A stretch of DNA of 64,000 bases, taken from positions 687,001 to 751,000 of the forward strand of contig NC_133301.1 in NCBI RefSeq assembly GCF_005239225.2, read 5' to 3'. The notes beneath the pieces were generated by a model that saw only the letters and a list, made by a program, of their open reading frames with translations, was not told the origin of the DNA and did no database searches. The DNA comes from Populus alba. Its lineage: Eukaryota > Streptophyta > Magnoliopsida > Malpighiales > Salicaceae. The position numbers were made by a program, and so were the translations under genes. Of the stretch, positions 1-9,904 are shown one piece after another; positions within the stretch are counted from its first letter, which is position 1, and the number at the start of each line of letters is the position of its first letter.

Positions 1-894
1 ATGCCAATTAAAGGGTAGGTTTTATGGATTATTTTTGTATTATTATGGTTTGTGGGGTCTTAGTTGAGATTAAATAATGCGATAAAGCCGTAGGAATAAT
101 AGAGTTGTAGGAATAATAGAAAAGAAAACAATCAAATGGAGGAATCTTGGAAGATTAATTTTTTATTTCTCTCTCTCTCTCTCTCTGCAGAGCCACGATT
201 GGCATTTATTTATTTAATTAATAATAATAATAATAATCATGGTTCTTTTTACTGTCATGAAGTCCTTTCTTAAGTAGCCAATTCCTTTCTAGGTGTCTGG
301 CAGGTGTCATCTTTGAAGCTTGGAGAAGTTGCCATTATATCTTTGCTACGATTTAGGTTACGTTTATTATTAATTACTACGATTTGAGAGTTTTTTAAAA
401 ATGTTTTTTTGAATAATGTACATAATGTTTGTGGTTTTAATAGGTGTTATAAAACTCGATCAGACTTGACAAGTTCATTTAAAACTTGAGTAATCTAGAG
501 CTTGAATGTGTTTAGGTTGAAAAAAAAAATAAAGGAATTGGCATGGCTTAACTCAGTAAAAAACAAATATTGATATATAATATGATTGATTCAGGTGGAA
601 CTTGGTAAAAATATTCATTGATTTTTTAAAAAAAAATAATTAGGTCAAAATAACATCATTTTATTCTTATTTAAAAATAAAATTAAGTGAACTTGGATTG
701 ATCTTTCCTGATACATATAACTTGAGCCCTGTTCCAAATTGATTTCCAAATTAAATTTTAAAACTATGATTTGACTGTCTTTAAAAATATATTTTAAGTG
801 ATTTTATATGTAAAACATTTAATGAAGGGTTTTTTGAAGTATTTTTTTATAATGTTTTGTTGCTTTATTAAATACACACTTACAACTTACAAGG
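1..894. other. AT-rich intergenic sequence, no gene seen
   Basis: No open frame of useful length and no recognisable family motif on either strand. A short (CT)n microsatellite lies at about 169-186. The rest is A/T-rich sequence upstream of the gypsy element that begins near 895. Confidence 0.6.
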
Positions 895-1273
895 TGATGC
901 ACAAGGATTTATAGAAGAAAATTATTTTTCTTAGTTATTATTATTTATTATTTAGTAGGAACATATTTTTTAAAGTGCTTTTATTTTTTTTCTATTTAGT
1001 TTAGGAAATCAAGTGTTAAGATTGATAATTTTAGTTTTCTAAATTTGTTTAGGATTTTTATTACTTTTCCTTTATTTTTAGGTTTTTTAGTTTGTTCAGG
1101 TTGGTTTTTTAGATTTATTCAAGGTGTTGTAAACCTCTTAAAATGTAGACCATAATAGAGTTTTCTCTTAAGCAATAAAACTATGAATTGAGATTCTTGT
1201 GTTCTACCTTATTTCATCAATTAATCTGTTTTCTCTTGCTATTGTCCTATTGTTTATGTTTCTATATGTGTTA
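895..1273 (+). repeat. 5' LTR of the decayed gypsy element
   Basis: Aligns by eye with 3607-3977. Shared stretches include 'ttagtttaggaaatcaagt' and 'aacaataaaactatgaatt' with scattered substitutions and indels. The 'agcaataaaactatga' block near 1171 resembles the polyadenylation region of an LTR. The left edge is uncertain by a few bases. Confidence 0.75.
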
Positions 1274-1559
1274 GCTGGTATTAGAGTCTAATAATCTAGG
1301 GTTATTGTTTGCTATGTGTTCTTATTGTTTATGGTAGAAAGAGGTTATAGAGTAAGGCATGGTTAATAAAAGGACGGGGGTTGTCCCCTAGTAGAGAAAT
1401 ATATAGGAGCCTGTGATAGAGAACGTACAGAGGCAGATGACAAAGTTGACTCATCTGTTGAAATATAGAGATCTATAGGAATAGAGTCAGGAGGAAAGTG
1501 ACCATGGATCCCTGGGCAGTATCATGAGTACATTCCAGAGAAAAAAAATAGAGTAGAAA

Positions 1560-1830
1560 ACTTCTTTATCGAGAGAAAAACACAGCTTGAGATTTTGAAT
1601 TTAATATCAAAATCCCTGAATTTGTAGGAACTATACAAGAAGGAGATTTCATCAATTGGTTAAACAAGTTTTTCACTATAAAAAAGTTCTAGAACAAATG
1701 AGGTTTAAATTGATTACAATCATATTCAAGGCTCTATCTTCTGCATGGTGGGAGTAGTTAAAGAGGTCGTGAAAGAGGTAAGGGAAGTTGAGAATCAATG
1801 ACTAGGATAAGATGAAGGAGCATTCTTTTT
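1560..1830 (+). pseudogene. gypsy gag remnant
   Basis: Translation across several stops gives a retrotransposon gag-like order: 'IPEF.GTIQEGDFINWLNKFF', then a lysine-rich stretch, then a Trp-rich 'AWWE' followed by 'KRSRERGKGKLRIND.DKMKEHSF'-like residues. This is the order expected of the gag domain of plant gypsy elements. No intact frame remains. Confidence 0.6.
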
Positions 1831-2317
1831 CCCCCCCCCTTTTATCTATATGCAAACCATATACCAATAGCTCCACGTATTGAGACAATGAGGTAAATTT
1901 GTCAACAATCATACTAATGACTTTGCATAAATTGAATAGCATTTAATGGCAAGATATTAGAGCAGTTTATTGCAGTAGATCTAGGACGTGTAATGCTTAT
2001 CATCTTTGTGAATAGTTTTGAAGGCATAGCAGAGGGCTTTGACATTTGAGAAATAACATGTTGTTAGGTTAGTTAATAGAAGTTTTTGGGCTTATCCATA
2101 CAGTAAATGAGAACCCAACAATAATCAAAGGCCACCCACCCCCAAGTTAGACCTATTTAGAAAACTCAGCAAATAACAGGTTAGGGTTTTGGTTTGACAT
2201 TCTGAATTTGTTGTTACAAATATGGGAATTGAGGCATTAGGATAATGTGTGCAACAAACCAGAAAGTTGCCCGAGTAATAATATGTTGATAAAGGAGCAT
2301 GTAGATAATATGGTTGA

Positions 2318-2503
2318 TATAACGGCCCGGCCCAACTTGCCATATATTGTCCGCTTTGGCTCTTACGGCCCTCACAATTTTGTTCCTAGTGACGCAAGCC
2401 CACCTCTGAGCCTGACGCCCCAAAACGCGTATAACAAGTTGGCAACTAGCACCACTTATAAGGCTAGCAACACACCCCTCACCCGCCGATGTGGGTTCTT
2501 ACA
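2318..2503 (-). repeat. TRIM LTR (3' LTR in element orientation)
   Basis: 186 bp, the same length as its partner at 2579-2764. It contains a TATA-like CCTTATAAG on the minus strand. It is bounded on the left by target duplication GTTGA and on the right by the polypurine tract. Confidence 0.9.
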
Positions 2504-2564
2504 ATCCACCCCCCTTAAGGAGCCCGACAACCCCGTCGGTACAACCAGACAACCAGTGAGGTCG

Positions 2565-2576
2565 GCTCTGATACCA
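2565..2576 (-). other. TRIM primer-binding site (tRNA-iMet)
   Basis: The minus strand reads TGGTATCAGAGC, the standard complement of the 3' end of plant initiator methionine tRNA. It starts two bases after the end of the 5' LTR. Confidence 0.9.
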
Positions 2577-2578
2577 AA

Positions 2579-2764
2579 TATAACGGCCCGGCCCAACTTG
2601 CCATATATTATCCGCTTTGGGCCTTACAACCCTCATGGTTTTGTTTCTGGTGACGCGAGCACACTTCTGAGCCTGATGCCCCAAAACACGTATAACAAGT
2701 TGACAACCAACACCACTTATAAGGCCAACAACATACTCCTCACCCGCCGATGTGGGTTCTTACA
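2579..2764 (-). repeat. TRIM LTR (5' LTR in element orientation)
   Basis: 186-bp partner of 2318-2503, followed on the right by target duplication GTTGA at 2765-2769. Confidence 0.9.
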
Positions 2765-2879
2765 GTTGATCCTATTTATGATAACTTGGATAAAAGTGGG
2801 GAGATTTTGTGTTAAGACGATGGTGCTAATTTAGTCATTCGAAGGAATCTGCTAACTCCTAAAAGTGATTTAAATAAAG

Positions 2880-3300
2880 ATTGGCGTCGTACTAGCATCT
2901 TCTACTCGATGTACACTATAAAAGATAAGGTTTGTAATTTAATAATAGACAATGGTAGTTATTATAATATAGTGTCCACATAGGCAATAAAAAGCTCTAA
3001 CTAAAAACCGAGATACACCCTAAGCCTTATAAGTTGACTTAGCTTAATAAAAACACAGAGGTAATTGTAGATAAATGTTGTTTTATTTTATTTTCTATAT
3101 GCAAGAGATATTTAGATAGTGTTTAGTGTGATGCGGTATTTATGAATGCGTGTTATATACAATTGGGTATGCCATGACAATATGATAGAGATTTCGTACA
3201 TGATGGACGATATGATACACATACCCTCGGTATAAAAAAGAAAGCATATAACATTGACACCCATAATAGAGAAGGCGATTGTTGAAAGCAAAGGCAAAAT
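2880..3300 (+). pseudogene. gypsy aspartic protease / early pol remnant
   Basis: Plus-strand translation gives 'LIIDNGSYYNIVS' near 2935-2980, a degraded form of the retroviral-type protease active site (usual D-S/T-G; here D-N-G). Further on, residues such as 'YDRDFVHDGRYDTHTLGIKKK' (about 3180-3240) match the region after protease in plant gypsy polyproteins. Stops and frameshifts interrupt it. The TRIM insertion at 2318-2764 separates it from the gag remnant. Confidence 0.65.
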
Positions 3301-3606
3301 TAAGTTGTTTTAATCCAAAATTATAGAGAAGGAAAATAAGAAAAATGAAAGGAAAAAAAAAGAGGTGGTGGAGAGTTTGAATAATATGAGTAAGGGTACA
3401 ATATGGAACACATCATTGATGATTAGTAATGGTTCTGTCAAGATTAAGGTTGTTTTGGAGATTGATTCTTGGCCTACCTAATCTAAGTCGATGTGGAAAA
3501 AGCCAAGGAAGCCCAAGGGCACTAATATTGTTTTAAATGGTTGACAACAACGGTAGTGTGATGACCAGAACTCGAGAACAAGTTCTCCTTAACCTGGGAA
3601 GACTAA

Positions 3607-3977
3607 TGCAAGAGGATTTTTAAGGAAAAAAATTTTTCTTAGTTATTATTACTTCATGTTTAGTTTAGAAAAAATATTTTATTTTATGGTAATTTTACTT
3701 ATTCTTATTTAGTTTAGGAAATCAAGTATTGAAATTGGTAATTTTTTGTTTTCTAGTTTGTTTAGAGTTTTTATTAGTTTTCTTTTATTTTGTGAGTTTT
3801 CTAGTTTGTGTAGGTTGATTTTTGAACTTAGTTAAGTTGTTATAAACCTTTTAAAAAGACATTTTATGATAGAGTTTTTTCTTGAACAATAAAACTATGA
3901 ATTAGAATTCTTGTGTTGTATCCTATTTTAGCTATTAATTTATTTTTTGTTGTTGTTTGTCTTATTATAATTTAACA
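3607..3977 (+). repeat. 3' LTR of the decayed gypsy element
   Basis: Partner of 895-1273. Just upstream, about 3560-3606, translation recalls the C-terminal 'SRTSF..P' tail common before the 3' LTR of plant gypsy elements. The end near 3977 (TTTAACA) is approximate. Confidence 0.7.
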
Positions 3978-4988
3978 CTTCTTTTCTCTTCTCTTCACAA
4001 TTCTTCTTCTTCTTGTTTATTTTTTCTTTTGAAGAACCTTGGCCTTTGGAAGATTCAATAATGCCACCATCTTATACTGCTCCTTTTCTTTTTTGGCTTC
4101 TATACCGATAAATAAACTCTCTTAGTAGATTTCTTGGTCTTTAGCGTTAGTGCTTGATCCAAAATGCCATCAACATTATGCAATATTTTTTTGGCACATT
4201 GTTAAGCAATCACAAATTAACCTTTAATTATTATCTTGGGATAAAAAAATGTAGATAGCATAGATAACTAAATTATTTCATATTTATTTTTCTAACCGAA
4301 TATATTTCTATCATTATTGTTTATATCTTTTTATCATAGAATAGTAACCAAACACGGATATATCTAACGTTGTTCTTGTTGAAATTTAGTAAAATTGATT
4401 TTTTTTTTCTCCTTGATTGTGTGTGTAATATGGTGAATAAATTATCAAAAATATAATTCAAGTAATAAATGCTCAAGTTTCTTTTGAGTCCCAATTTCAA
4501 TATGATCTTCATGCTTCATTAGCCCAGATTACTCTTGAAAGAATACCTATGGTTAAAAATAAAAACCTTATACTAAGAAGATGAAAATGTTATCTAGAGA
4601 GAATTCAACCTTTGCATGAAATATGTGTCCGAATATTCCAAAGTCTCGATAATTAGCTCTTGGTCTTTCAGTCAAAAAAAAACATTGGTAACGACATGTT
4701 GGTCACTATTTCGCAATGAAAATTGTAACTTTCCATGAATTTGATTGGATTTTAAACATGTTATTTATATATAAAAAATATTTCTTGACAAATTATTTAA
4801 AAATTCGAATTCCAAATGAAATAGAACTCAACCCATCTCCTCATTTTTCATAATATAAATGCTCAAATGACAAGTCATTTGAGAGTATAATAAGGAAAAA
4901 ATAAAAGCATCCCATTTTGGTTTATTTTCTGTTTGCTTGGTTGGAACTTATCAATTATTTGTGGATCTGTCTATGCAGCAGCATGCAT

Positions 4989-5053
4989 GTGAGCTCGAGA
5001 AACTCAGCGCAGTGAGCTGGAGAAACTCAGCACGGTGAGCTGGAGAAGCAAGG
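4989..5053. repeat. Short tandem repeat, 23-bp unit, about 2.7 copies
   Basis: Units start at 4989, 5012 and 5035 with GTGAGCT(C/G)GAGAA; the first two continue with ACTCAGC. It stands out because it is G/C-richer than its surroundings. No gene or element was recognised around it. Confidence 0.75.
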
Positions 5054-5518
5054 AGGATCCTCTCACAGACACACTCTGCTGTAAGCCTTCCAAATTCCAC
5101 ACACACACCAATGGGATAATAAATGCAGAAGTAGAAAAATATTAGGAATTCAGAAGGGAAAAATAAAAAGAAAAAGAAAGAATATACAGTACAATAAATA
5201 TCTTAAACCAAGCAATATCTGATTGCATCTGGGCTCATCCCCATGCATTGGTTTTCATTAATTATTATTAGGGAAATTAATGTAGTCAAGGCAAGGTCAG
5301 CGTTGGATTTGGATCACAGAATTAAGATATTGGATTGAAAATGCATAGAAAACTATCTGTTTGTGTGTTTGATAACTCAATTACTGTGTTTTTTTTTAAT
5401 TAAGAATATATTTAAATAATATTTAAGTTTTTAATAATTGAATATTATAATATATAAATATATTTAAAAAATTACTTATTTTTTTCATTATTATCTACTT
5501 CTTTTTTTATAATAATCC

Positions 5519-5632
5519 TGAGAGAGGTGTAGCTCAACTGGTCAGGTACTTGAATTTGCTCCTTAAAGGTTACGAGCCTTATAAACATAGTTTTAAGGAC
5601 AAGGCCCGGGTTCCGGTTTTGATCAAAAAAAA
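5519..5632 (+). mobile_element. Candidate tRNA-derived SINE
   Basis: A box-A-like 'GTAGCTCAACTGGTCAGG' (about 5529) is followed about 40 bases later by a box-B-like 'GGTTACGAGCC' (about 5568). The unit ends in a poly(A) run 'GATCAAAAAAAAA' near 5620-5630. This is the layout of a plant SINE with a tRNA-derived head. It cannot fold as an intact tRNA. Target duplications were not resolved. Confidence 0.45.
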
Positions 5633-5639
5633 ATCAAGC

Positions 5640-7990
5640 TTTTTATCTCAAACGGATCAGGTTTTACTTTAAGTTGCCCGGGTACATATCGTTAACTTCA
5701 ACTTTAAGTTAATGGAATTAGTCGAAATACACGCAAACTGGCCTGAATACCTATATTAATCTTAAAACCAAAATTGAGATAACATAATCTGACTTATGAG
5801 TACATCCTATTTAAATGTAGAATCACATGGATTAAGTGTTTTTTAAAAATATTATTTAATTAAAAATATATTTAATTTTTTTAATTTTTTTATTTTTAAA
5901 TACGAGTATATCAAAATCATTAAAAAACATCTAAATATTATAAACTTCATATAAAAAATAATCTGAAAAACATGTTATAATACACAAACAGATACTCACT
6001 AAAACTGCCCAATTTCTTGAGTTATGAAAATAAAGCAAAGTGTTCACTCCTTCACCCAAAATATACATACACGAAGAACCTTTTTTTTTTTATTTTATTG
6101 TGTAATTAATGAAGAAGAACAAGGGAGTGATGAATTATTTTTTATTTCTGGAATCCAACATCTCAAATCTTAATCATGAAAAAGAAAATGTAACGATGAC
6201 GGTAACATCACGAGGGTAACATGACACAATACGTACAACCAATGAGATGTGACAACTACAAGGATGGAGATTTGAAGCCATTGCTATTCATTGTTATATC
6301 ACTCTCAAAGACGACTTCTCGTCTTTTTACTTTGTGATTGTTAAAAAATAGATTGTTGTTGTTGTTGTTGTAAATGTACTTGTATTTTAGATCAATGTTT
6401 ATGCATCGACATCGTAACATGATTTTAACAAGGCATTTGGATATTTTTTTAACCAAATAAACATGCATTAAACTTAACTGAATCGATAGGTCAATTTAGA
6501 ATTTAATGATTTTAATACATGAATTAGATTGGATTTTTAAAAAAATCTATATAGAGAAATGTTTTTCTAAAATTAAATTTTAATTATATAAAATATATAT
6601 AAAAAAATATAGATGAATTAGAATAACCTTTTCAAAAATTAAATACATATAAAATAATTAAAAAAACAACCATAATTTAAAAAAAAATTAAAAAATATAA
6701 TTTAGAGAGAAGGTGTATTAATTTAAATATGAATTAAAAAAATTATTTAAAAAAACACATATAAAAGCATGATTTTTATTTTAAAAAAATAAAAATTAAA
6801 AATAAAAGTCAGGCATCACTAGGCTTAACAAGTCAGGCTAGCACTTAGCTTATTTAGTAAGGGTATGTGCGCAGGTCTTATTTTTTTTAAAAAAATATAT
6901 TTAAGGTGGATGATATGTCATCAATTCCAATAATTTTTTTTTTAAAAAATAAAAATTAGGCGACATGTTATTTGGTATTCCCTAGATTTTGACCACTATA
7001 GTGATCTGAAAAGAAGGATATATGTTTTTTTTTTTCTTATAAGAATTCATTTTTGACCTCAAACAAAAAAAAAAAAAAAAAAAAAAAAAAGCTCAATTCG
7101 AAACCAAAAATCTCTTGAGCTTAGATTTAGTTTTTTAGTCAATTTTAAGGCAAAACACCTAAATTGAACTTCCTTTACCAAATGAAACCCTTTAACATCA
7201 AATCAATTATTTTGGCTAATGAAAATTGGTTTCAACACCGATTTTCTTCTTTCTATCATCTAAATCTAATGATCTTTCTCTCATCTCTCAAACCAGTGAC
7301 TAAAAAAAAAATTTGTATCAGATTTGAATTGAAAAAATATTAAAGGATTGAATAGGTATAATTTGTAAAGTTTAAGGACTAAAGTAAACTATATGTGTGA
7401 ACTTTGAAATTGTTACATATTTTATGATGTCTTTTTTACCTTGGTCTTTTGTCTTTCAAATTTTTTTTAGTTAATAAATTGGATTCAATTGTCTTTAAAT
7501 TTGATTAAAACAAATATAACTATGTAAAAAAATAATTAAAGATTAAATTGAAAAAAAAAAAAATTCTAAACATAAATTCATAATAAAATATAAGGGATGA
7601 ACATCAATATCTTAAGAGCACACCGTTTAAAGTTTTGTATAATAAATTTTTAACTATGATACCGATGACATGTTACTTAAATCCCTACCAGTCTATGGTT
7701 GAGGTAATTACCTTATGAACTTTTTATAGTGGATAATATGGCATTATATCACATTAATTACACCTGTAAAATGCAGCCTCCATTGTTGTGACAAAGCTAA
7801 AGGAGAAAGTGGACTTAGCTGGGTTTTTTTTTTATATGTTAAAATACACAGTTTAATTTTAATCTAAACTAAATCAAAAAATTAAATTAATAAGTTTTAA
7901 AATTTATTTATTACGCTAAATTTAATAATAATATCAAATAAATCTGATTACAGAGATTTGGTTTTGGCATTTGGCACTACCAGAAGCCAT
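5640..7990. other. AT-rich intergenic sequence, no gene seen
   Basis: Runs of A and T, a (TTG)n tract near 6355, and a homopolymer A run at about 7064-7090. No supported coding region. Regions at 7140-7700 recall the degraded LTR-like repeats seen elsewhere in the window, but no boundaries could be set. Confidence 0.5.
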
Positions 7991-7999
7991 CCCTAAAGC

Positions 8000-9600
8000 A
8001 CAATTTTGGAAGCCATAAATAATGGGAAGATGGAGATTTAAAAATCCTACAAGCGAAGGGACAACAACCCACAGGAAATGCCCCACTTGCCCGCCATAAT
8101 TTGCCCCCCCGAGGCCAATTGTTTTCTTCCCCGTCGGCCTAAATTGGTATAAAAAAGCAGATTAGATTTTATTATGAACATGGACGAGGTCATATTGGTT
8201 TGATCAAAGACAAAAAAGAAAAAAAACAATACCATGTGCTTGGATTTTATTATGAACATGACGTTGGAGGGGTATTGGGGGGCTGTCCTCATATGATGTG
8301 CTCCATGATTGTCTGTTAGGGTTAAAACTTGGGTTAGGATGGAAGCTAAAGGTAGAGGGAAAGTATGGAGATAAAGGATGGAATCCTCTCTTCTTCTTCT
8401 TTCTTTCAATAGTTTGGGGATGGTGGATTTTAAGCTTGAGCTAATGAACCCTAAATCCCTAAAATGTTGTCAGAGGAATTCGTTTTTGAAGTTGAAAAAG
8501 AAGTGGAAGAGGGACTCATAAAGAAACGATGGAAAATGTGTAGTAATAGCAGAACATTTTCAAGTATGATTCTTGAAATCATGTTCGGTTGCTATTCAAT
8601 GTTGAGTAACCTCCAACAACACAAGGTCCACTTCTTGCTGAACCATCCATGGATACCACCAGTTATCACCAAGCTATGGCCAGCTTTCATTAGGCGGAAG
8701 AGTTAAGGAAAAACCATATTTGTCCCTGGGCCGTCTATAGGCATTGTATGTCCCACCCACATTCCATTGCTATATTTTTCTACGCATCACGAAACGGCGA
8801 TGGATATCTAATCTACAGAAAAAAGGAAAAGAACGAACTACTTTTTCGAACTTTGAAATGATTGCTCAAGCTCTACAAGACTCCCAGGGTCATGTTATAA
8901 TGCAACGGTTCTTCATGAATCTCCAATGCAGATGTGAATGGCATTATTTTGATTAGATTAAGGATATAAATCGAGAGTCTGTGTGGTATTACGATATTGT
9001 ATATTTTTGGAAGTATTATTTTGATGTTCTTACAAGATGCTTTTAGTGCACCCAATCACGAGGATACACTAGCTCAACTAGTTGAGTGCCGTCCAGATGC
9101 TAGGGAAAGAAATGAAAACACGCTGGGACTTCAAAATTAATAATCCATGAAAGAGACAATTGAGAGAGTTGAGACAAGGAGCAATGGATCAAGTCGGAGA
9201 AAATTGGTATGAACAATGATTTACACTTGATTGGACTGATGAGAAGATGTTTTCTTAAACCTGGGTGGATTCCTTTTGCCTCTGGCAGCAAATAAAGTCT
9301 CTCACTTTCTGTCGTGATTATTCACCTGAATTTACCATTTATTGTGTGCCATTCTAAGGGGGTTTGAGTGGAGACCATTCCAGCTGAGTGGACAGATCTT
9401 AGTATGGGATGGGTGTTGAGGAACTCAGGAGTCTCAGTTTAACTCCAGGATTTGCATTATCATAACGAATTGTCTCCAGACGATCACTGAAGTAGATTAG
9501 GTCAAATCATTTTCGCCAGCTCCTGACAAGAACCATCCATGGCAACTGAGAATCACAGACATAATGCCATCACAGAGTAGAAAGTAAATGACCTAAGAGA
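8000..9600 (+). other. Unidentified, less AT-rich block; possible degraded gene
   Basis: Base composition is visibly less AT-rich than the flanks. Short open frames exist at 8464-8706 (80 codons) and 8744-8956 (70 codons), and a further readable stretch near 9056-9115 gives 'TLAQLVECRPDARERNENT'. I recognise no family in any of them. A telo-box-like AACCCTAAATCCCTAAA lies at about 8447-8463, directly before the ATG at 8464; telo-boxes occur in promoters of plant housekeeping genes. It may be a gene fragment, a non-coding transcript or old element DNA. No function is proposed. Confidence 0.3.
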
Positions 9601-9904
9601 AGCTTTTCATTTCACAGAATTAAAATGCTTTGAACAACATGCAGTGGCTAGAATATCAATTTCAAGCACAAAAATCCAATCTAAATCAGCCGACAGCTTC
9701 AACCATTTTGATCATGACATTTTCTGACTGAAATCAAGAGCCTGTAGCAAGGAAATGCTATAAAATTGAATATTCTTTAACATATAAAAATTGCTATACT
9801 TCATTTTTCACCCGTTTTGGTTGTTACAATGAGGTCATTGTGAATGATTACAGTGTAGGGAATTGACAAAAATCAGACAAGGAACTGCCTGAAGCAGCAA
9901 TTCA

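Larger units (their letters stand above)
2318..2764 (-). mobile_element. Complete TRIM (terminal-repeat retrotransposon in miniature)
   Basis: Two 186-bp direct repeats (2318-2503 and 2579-2764) flank a 75-bp core with no coding capacity. Read on the minus strand, each LTR begins TGTAAGAACCC and ends GGCCGTTATA. The core holds a perfect tRNA-iMet primer-binding site, TGGTATCAGAGC (2565-2576), three bases from one LTR, and a polypurine tract AAGGGGGGTGGAT (2504-2516) directly abutting the other. Five-base target duplications GTTGA stand at 2313-2317 and 2765-2769. I count about 22 differences between the LTRs (~12%), mostly transitions, so the insertion is old. Such elements encode no protein and must be mobilised by enzymes of other retrotransposons. 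Confidence 0.93.
895..3977 (+). mobile_element. Decayed, internally deleted Ty3/gypsy LTR retrotransposon
   Basis: Two diverged direct repeats of about 370-380 bp (895-1273 and 3607-3977) frame a short internal region. A degenerate initiator-Met tRNA primer-binding site, TGGTATTAGAGT, lies at 1276-1287 just after the left repeat, which fixes the plus orientation. Fragments of gag (about 1560-1800) and aspartic protease (about 2880-3290) can be read with many stops and frameshifts. Reverse transcriptase, RNase H and integrase are missing, so most of pol has been deleted. The element is non-autonomous and old, judged by the LTR divergence. A TRIM element is inserted between the gag and protease remnants. 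Confidence 0.8.

Noticed and set aside
2247..2834. 195-codon open frame on the plus strand, plus overlapping minus frames
   Set aside because: It lies entirely across the TRIM LTRs and core. The protein is a by-product of the duplicated LTR sequence and has no family features.
8047..8409. 120-codon minus-strand open frame
   Set aside because: Contains a homopolymeric Phe run from a poly(A) stretch and no family features; more likely chance within the unexplained block.
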